From contig DAHXOS010000010.1 of the NCBI GenBank assembly GCA_027364775.1, forward strand, positions 1 to 16,046: a stretch of DNA of 16,046 bases, in the 5' to 3' direction. Positions within the stretch are counted from its first letter, which is position 1; each line of letters opens with the position of its first letter. The notes below the pieces were generated by a model, which ran no database searches, had not been told where the DNA came from, and worked only from the letters and a program-made list of their open reading frames with translations. Below are positions 12,650 through 16,046 of the stretch, piece by piece. Both the position numbers and the translations under genes were made by a program. Source of the stretch: a bacterium (GTDB lineage: Bacteria; Patescibacteriota; Microgenomatia; Daviesbacterales; UBA10151).

Positions 12650-13055
12650 ATGACAAAGCAATTACAGTTTATTTTAGTCGGATTACCGTTCTCAGGAAAA
12701 ACAACTTTATCTAAAGCTATCTCGGAAAAAGCTTAATATTCCAAGAGTAAATCTTGATGAAGTAAAGTTTGAAATGGGTTTTGAAGGAGTTAGTGATAAT
12801 GATGTTACCCATGAACAGTGGAAGAAAATTTTTGATGAGACCGATAAAAGAGTTGTAGAATACCTCAAACAAGGAAAAAGTGTACTGCATGAAACTTCAT
12901 GGACAAAGAGATGGAAAAGAGACAGGGTCAGAAAATTAGCATCAGATTTAGGTATTGAATCAGTAGTTTTGTATATAAAAGTTTCAGAGGAAGTTGCCCG
13001 AGAACGTTGGCTGAAATGTTTTAACATGAAAGTTAACTACAACTTAATAGGTTAA
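12650..13055 (+). pseudogene. Frameshifted AAA_33-type P-loop kinase
   Basis: ATG 12650 starts MTKQLQFILVGLPFSGKTTL with a Walker A (GLPFSGKTT), then meets TAA at 12734-12736. The +1 frame continues the same protein as LNIPRVNLDEVKFEMGFEGV and runs to TAA at 13053-13055. Removing one A from the five-A run at 12726-12730 restores AISEKLNIPRVNLDE, so a single extra A explains the break. The end is also odd: family members continue after RERWLK with a further helix, whereas here it becomes CFNMKVNYNLIG and stops, suggesting a second lesion. The kinase would phosphorylate a small molecule, possibly an antibiotic or nucleotide; its substrate is unknown. Third gene of the operon, 1 nt after the fusion gene. 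Confidence 0.75.
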
Positions 13056-13250
13056 GTATTATGTGGTCAATGTTCCACACCCTTATCAGGCTCATGAAGC
13101 ATGGGAAGAAAGGACGTTTCAATAGCGAAAAGTAATACTGGTTCTATTTTCCCAAAAAACTCATTTTTCAAATGGAGAATTTAGAACCGTCGAATTAGGG
13201 CTTCCCTTCAAGCTAATCAAGGAGTTGAAGTAAGGTAGTATCTCGTTAAG
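13056..13250 (+). other. Gene debris between the broken kinase and tRNA-His
   Basis: No intact gene is seen. One frame reads VVNVPHPYQAHEAWEERTFQ, an in-frame TAG, then RKVILVLFSQKTHF and GEFRTVELGLPFKLIKELK before TAA. The second part has normal coding texture, so this could be the interrupted tail of a lost gene. A 6-bp inverted repeat, CTTCAA/TTGAAG, lies at 13206-13230. No tRNA-end duplication marking an attachment site was found. Confidence 0.3.
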
Positions 13251-13323
13251 GGTGATCGACGGGATTTGAACCCGCAACCGTCGGTACCACAAACCGATGC
13301 TCTACCATTGAGCTACGACCACC
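13251..13323 (-). tRNA. tRNA-His (anticodon GTG)
   Basis: Reading the minus strand, all arms fold: acceptor GTGGTCG/CGATCAC (one G-U), D-arm GCTC-AATGGTA-GAGC, anticodon arm TCGGT-TTGTGGT-ACCGA with anticodon GTG at 13290-13288, variable CGGTT, and T-arm GCGGG-TTCAAAT-CCCGT. The extra G at 13323 facing C at 13251 is the G-1:C73 identity pair that is diagnostic for histidine tRNAs. The 3' CCA is not encoded (CC is followed by TTAA), so it must be added by CCA-transferase. A promoter lies 39 bp upstream. Confidence 0.97.
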
Positions 13324-13330
13324 ATGTTTT

Positions 13331-13367
13331 TGAGGTTTAAATAACCTCAATAAAATACAATATTATA
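13331..13367 (-). promoter_or_regulatory. tRNA-His promoter and leader hairpin
   Basis: On the minus strand TATAAT (13367-13362, perfect -10) lies upstream of the tRNA; the -35 is weak (TTAAAT at 17 bp). The roughly 30-nt leader contains a perfect 7-bp hairpin, TGAGGTT/AACCTCA (13331-13349, 5-nt loop), followed by A residues, perhaps a processing signal. The rest of the 234-bp gap up to 13557 is very AT-rich and shows only a weak plus-strand promoter, TTGATT (13494-13499), 17 bp, TATTTA. Confidence 0.55.
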
Positions 13368-13557
13368 CTGAGCAAACCAGGACTATTTAATATTTTACTT
13401 TATTTTGATCTTAACATCTAGTATTTTGGATCATTTCCTAAAATCCCTATTATTAAAAAATTAATATACTGATAAATTAATTAGGGTTTTACTTGATTAC
13501 AGCAATCTTACTAAATATTTAAATTACTAATAAACAAATTTGATAGCCTTTGGCAAC

Positions 13558-14235
13558 ATGTATCACTCACCTGAAGAGCTTAAATGGTTACCAAATACTC
13601 CTCATTTATCACTACAAGCATTAATTGACCAAAAATTAGGTCACCGTGAGCAATTGATATTACCTGTAGGTTCTGAATTACTTTATCAGTGGGATTTACC
13701 ACCGGTAATTGATCGGGAATACATTTTTCAATTTAAGGATACGCTTTCTTTAAGAGTAGTCAGAGATATAGAGGAGGCTAATTATCCCCGTTCTTATGTA
13801 GCTGAACTAACAGCTTTAGGTAGAGAAGAAATGCAGGGAGGAAATTTGGTATTTGCTGTTCTTTTTGATCAAAAATCAATTCCCCAATCGGTGCCTTTAT
13901 TTTTTTACTTTGAGGGCCAGTTAAACCATCCTTTAAGACAATCCCTAAACCAAAAATCTAGTTCAATAGTCAGACGTAGGATGATGACTGAACAGGATTG
14001 GAAGCTTTTTTATAACAGTTTGAATTATGCTGACTATTACCCTTGGGTATATGAAACTGCTGATATGAATATAGTTGAGCCTAATTTGAGAATGGGAGTA
14101 ACTGCCAGAGCTCTAAAGGCTTCAGCAACGCAGAGGGAATATCCGGCTGCAGTTGTCCAAAATCCAATAGATTTACGCCTGAGTAGACGGTTTGGCGTAT
14201 TGTCTTTGGCGCATAAAAGGGTTTTTGGAGGGTAA
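13558..14235 (+). CDS. Protein of unknown function, 3' end antisense to the glycosidase
   Basis: A 225-aa protein from ATG 13558; an in-frame TTG at 13540 would add six residues. There is no signal peptide or membrane helix, and no domain is recognised. The N-terminal part has the conserved-looking YHSPEELKWLPNTPHLSL and QLILPVGSELLYQWDLPP; the middle is beta-rich (NLVFAVLFDQ, VPLFFYFEGQ) and then comes EQDWKLFYNSLNYADYYPW. The last 52 codons lie on the opposite strand of the glycosidase gene and may be a read-through extension after loss of an earlier stop. Codon texture is normal up to about 14080. Confidence in the gene is good, in the last quarter lower. Confidence 0.65.
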   Translation: MYHSPEELKWLPNTPHLSLQALIDQKLGHREQLILPVGSELLYQWDLPPVIDREYIFQFKDTLSLRVVRDIEEANYPRSYVAELTALGREEMQGGNLVFAVLFDQKSIPQSVPLFFYFEGQLNHPLRQSLNQKSSSIVRRRMMTEQDWKLFYNSLNYADYYPWVYETADMNIVEPNLRMGVTARALKASATQREYPAAVVQNPIDLRLSRRFGVLSLAHKRVFGG

Positions 14236-15814
14236 AATCATATGTATAATCCGGAATCAGATAACGGCTTTCAATCTGGTCCGAAGTACCATCTTTTGCT
14301 AAAACTAATTTATTAAAGGTTTGATTTACAATTCCTATTGCATCTAAAATATATTCACCGGCAAAGTTATCCTTCCATTTTAAAGAAGATTTAATTTTTA
14401 ATATCACAGTAGGTTTAACTTCGGTTGTAAATTGAAAAGGAGGAGAAGAAAACTGCTGATTATCATAAGCCAAATTTAGAGCTAGCTGATAAGTTCCGGT
14501 TTTAGGTGCATTGATTTTAATTTTAAAGGTATATTCCTGGCCCGGTTCGACTTTTTTATCCTTGGCCATATTTACACTTTCTATGCCTAATTCATTGCCA
14601 CCAATTATGGAAACTAAGCTGATTTGCCCATTTTCACCCCAGATCGCTTGGCCAGTGTTTTTAAAGGTTAGGTTAATTGTATATTCTTCTTTAGCGACAA
14701 TAGATTTATAAATTGATCCTTTAACAAGCTCTGCTTTGTATTCCTGGACAGGTAAGCCTTTAGTTTTGTTAATACCCATTATTGTTTGATATTGAGGGTA
14801 ATATTCAGGATACTCAGCACCTAAAATCTTTTGATTTTGTCCCTCACCAGTAATTTTTTTAAATGAAAAATGGTCAAAAGGTTCTTCTTGGTAGGAAAGT
14901 AAAAAAGGCGTGACAGCAACAATATTGGCATCATTCCAGGCTGTATCAAAAGCTTTTTTATAATAGGTTGCAACTGTTTCGGCGGTTGGTAAAGATTTGT
15001 CATAAGTAAGCCCCTCAGCGTGTTTCCATCCTGTTTCGGTAATAAAGATAGGTAATTTTTTTGTAACCCCTAATTCTTTTAGAATCTCTTTTTCCCAATA
15101 AAAAGTTCGGATGGTTCCTCTACCTGCTAAATCAGGTGAGCTAATAAATCCGGGGTTGGGATAGGAATGAGAAACCCAGCCATCAAGTTTGTTAAAAATC
15201 CCTGGAACTTCATTGTTCATGGTTACCAGAAAGGAGTATTCATCCTGATAGGCAGGAAGCTTTTGAGGAGCGGATGCGTCAAACCCGGCATTTAACACAA
15301 AAAAGTCTTCATTCTTATTTTTTAAAGCAGTAATGGTTTTATCTAAGGTTTTTGCATAATCTTTGGCGTCAACTGTATTACCCCATTCTGAAGCCTGATT
15401 TGGTTCGTTATAGATAATTACGTACCTGTTTTTGGTTGGCCAAACCAAATTATCCAAAAAGTTTGCCCAGGCTATCTCTTCACCTTCATAAGGCCTTTTC
15501 CAATAAGCTCCTTCAGGTTGGGTAGCCAGTCTGACAATTGGTATTAAATGCTTTTGTCTTAAGGAGTTAAATACAGCCTGCCACTTATCAATGTTTCTAT
15601 CTTTGCTTTCAATTAAAAGAGTGACATACCCCCAGTCACCGTTGCTGCTGTTAACCAACTTTTGAGCAGGTGTAATCTCCGAATCAGTTGCCTGAATTAA
15701 ATGAATCCCAAATTTATTGTTAGGAGTAGCTAAAGGATCAATTATAGCTTGGATTGTGGGTACAAAAATTAAGGTTAGTAGGACTAAAAAGATTAGGGTA
15801 ATTAGCTGCTTCAT
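14081..15814 (-). CDS. Secreted clan-A-like glycoside hydrolase with Ig-like C-terminal domains
   Basis: A 577-aa exported protein. Residues 1-23 are a signal peptide (cleavage after IQA). Residues 34-350 form a TIM-barrel glycosidase of GH-A style: the acid/base is E137 in IIYNEPNQ after strand 4 and the nucleophile is E260 in FITETGW after strand 7; HSYPNPG (216-222) is also typical. Residues 360-465 form an Ig-like domain resembling NBR1-type domains (NLTFKNTGQAIWG; VEPGQEYTFKIKINAPKTG). Residues 468-555 form another beta domain with LLDFGQLQP near its end. It likely hydrolyses polysaccharide outside the cell or at its surface; GH family and substrate are not fixed. The gene starts 10 nt after TAGAAT with no Shine-Dalgarno. 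Its 3' end overlaps the convergent gene by 155 bp. Confidence 0.82.
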   Translation of the reverse strand: MKQLITLIFLVLLTLIFVPTIQAIIDPLATPNNKFGIHLIQATDSEITPAQKLVNSSNGDWGYVTLLIESKDRNIDKWQAVFNSLRQKHLIPIVRLATQPEGAYWKRPYEGEEIAWANFLDNLVWPTKNRYVIIYNEPNQASEWGNTVDAKDYAKTLDKTITALKNKNEDFFVLNAGFDASAPQKLPAYQDEYSFLVTMNNEVPGIFNKLDGWVSHSYPNPGFISSPDLAGRGTIRTFYWEKEILKELGVTKKLPIFITETGWKHAEGLTYDKSLPTAETVATYYKKAFDTAWNDANIVAVTPFLLSYQEEPFDHFSFKKITGEGQNQKILGAEYPEYYPQYQTIMGINKTKGLPVQEYKAELVKGSIYKSIVAKEEYTINLTFKNTGQAIWGENGQISLVSIIGGNELGIESVNMAKDKKVEPGQEYTFKIKINAPKTGTYQLALNLAYDNQQFSSPPFQFTTEVKPTVILKIKSSLKWKDNFAGEYILDAIGIVNQTFNKLVLAKDGTSDQIESRYLIPDYTYDFTLQKPFYAPKTIRQTVYSGVNLLDFGQLQPDIPSALLKPLELWQLLPFSN

Positions 15815-15824
15815 GAGTGCCGTT

Positions 15825-15830
15825 ATTCTA
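15825..15830 (-). promoter_or_regulatory. -10 box of the glycosidase gene
   Basis: On the minus strand TAGAAT (5/6) lies 10 nt before ATG 15814, giving a near-leaderless transcript. The -35 candidate TAAGAC at 18 bp is weak. Confidence 0.4.
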
Positions 15831-15924
15831 ACAAAAATTAATATAAAAGTCTTACCTTATTCTGTAGATTTTGTATATTGTAATTTTAACGATGCTTTGG
15901 GCAATGCTGAGTGAAATTAAAGTA

Positions 15925-15954
15925 TTGACTTCGGGTAATATTCGGGTATATATT
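15925..15954 (+). promoter_or_regulatory. Strong promoter of the gene at the right edge
   Basis: TTGACT (15925-15930, 5/6) is followed by TATATA (15947-15952, 16-bp spacer) or TATATT (15949-15954, 18-bp spacer). The start site would be near 15960, with a leader of about 27 nt. The spacer contains an 8-bp direct repeat. Confidence 0.65.
15930..15948 (+). repeat. Direct repeat TTCGGGTA inside the promoter spacer
   Basis: TTCGGGTA occurs at 15930-15937 and 15941-15948, 11 bp apart, so both copies face the same side of the helix between -35 and -10. This is the geometry of a repressor operator with two half-sites, but no regulator is known to me. Confidence 0.5.
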
Positions 15955-15955
15955 C

Positions 15956-15983
15956 AATTAAGAATTAGGAATTAGGAATTAAA
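15956..15983 (+). repeat. Four tandem 7-mers in the leader
   Basis: AATTAAG, AATTAGG, AATTAGG, AATTAAA run head to tail from 15956 to 15983, directly before ATG 15987. The two AATTAGG units create AGGA-type ribosome sites, so a change in repeat number would shift the Shine-Dalgarno spacing. Confidence 0.7.
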
Positions 15984-15986
15984 ATC

Positions 15987-16046
15987 ATGCTGGAGTTATC
16001 AGATGAACCTATTAATGTCTGGGTATTTTTTAAAAATACTACAATC
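15987..16046 (+). CDS. N-terminus of an unknown protein, cut by the window edge
   Basis: Twenty codons from ATG 15987 to the last base, reading MLELSDEPINVWVFFKNTTI. No signal peptide is evident and the fragment is too short for assignment. The start is supported by a strong promoter and by AGGA at 15973-15976, 10 nt before the ATG. The gene is divergent from the glycosidase, with 172 bp between the starts. Confidence 0.6.
   Translation, partial: MLELSDEPINVWVFFKNTTI

Noticed and set aside
12269..12656. Two minus-strand frames opposite the methyltransferase domain
   Set aside because: Shadows of the conserved methyltransferase coding sequence.
12707..13027. 106-codon minus-strand frame opposite the broken kinase
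   Set aside because: The plus strand carries Walker A and family sequence in two frames; the minus frame has no ribosome site or domain.
14511..15003. Short frames inside the glycosidase on both strands
   Set aside because: They lie within a well-supported 577-codon gene.
15717..15914. 65-codon plus-strand frame over the glycosidase start
   Set aside because: Antisense to the signal peptide region and promoter; no ribosome site.
1..16046. CRISPR array
   Set aside because: No regularly spaced direct repeats of 20-40 bp were seen on either strand.

Overview
This is an AT-rich bacterial chromosome segment using the standard code (TAA, TAG and TGA all end recognisable genes). Small compact proteins, genes that abut or overlap, a short-leader promoter style, a sortase and a secreted glycosidase with Ig-like domains suggest a Candidate Phyla Radiation / Patescibacteria genome, possibly Microgenomates-like. 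That placement is an inference from gene style; no marker gene here proves it.

Layout. (1) 1-141: the last 43 codons of a DDE-type IS transposase and a hairpin at its stop codon. (2) 226-4350: a DnaQ exonuclease/GIY-YIG/Cys4 fusion nuclease, convergent with a three-gene minus-strand operon (flippase-like membrane protein, PAP2 phosphatase, diacylglycerol-kinase-like lipid kinase) linked by short overlaps and good Shine-Dalgarno sites. (3) 4432-5515: a tiny secreted Ser/Pro-rich protein behind a hairpin that can hide its ribosome site, then a sortase. (4) 5538-6145: a frameshifted mini membrane protein, a seven-codon reading frame with a strong ribosome site, and a small unknown minus-strand protein. 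(5) 6259-8930: a GNAT acetyltransferase, an ANT(6)-like nucleotidyltransferase and a PLP aminotransferase, each with its own promoter lying almost on the start codon. (6) 8994-10230: a promoter, a strong intrinsic terminator ending 6 nt before a start codon, and three overlapping genes (helical protein, zinc ribbon, 53-aa basic protein) that look like a mobile cassette. (7) 10283-13055: a tight operon with an S66 peptidase of LdcA/MccF type, an in-frame P-loop kinase-methyltransferase fusion, and a P-loop kinase broken by one extra A. (8) 13056-13323: gene debris and tRNA-His(GTG). (9) 13558-15814: an unknown protein whose 3' end overlaps by 155 bp, convergently, a secreted clan-A-type glycoside hydrolase. 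(10) 15925-16046: a strong promoter with repeats, then the first 20 codons of a gene cut by the window edge.

How the parts fit. The minus-strand operon probably handles lipid carriers or membrane lipids. The sortase pair and the glycosidase act at the cell surface. The middle (6259-13055) is an accessory region of small-molecule modification enzymes (acetyl-, adenylyl-, methyl- and phosphoryl-transfer, peptide or amide hydrolysis) with a mobile-looking cassette inside it. The recurrent regulatory theme is that first genes have a -10 box 7-11 nt before ATG and no Shine-Dalgarno (apparently leaderless), while several genes inside operons have good Shine-Dalgarno sites.
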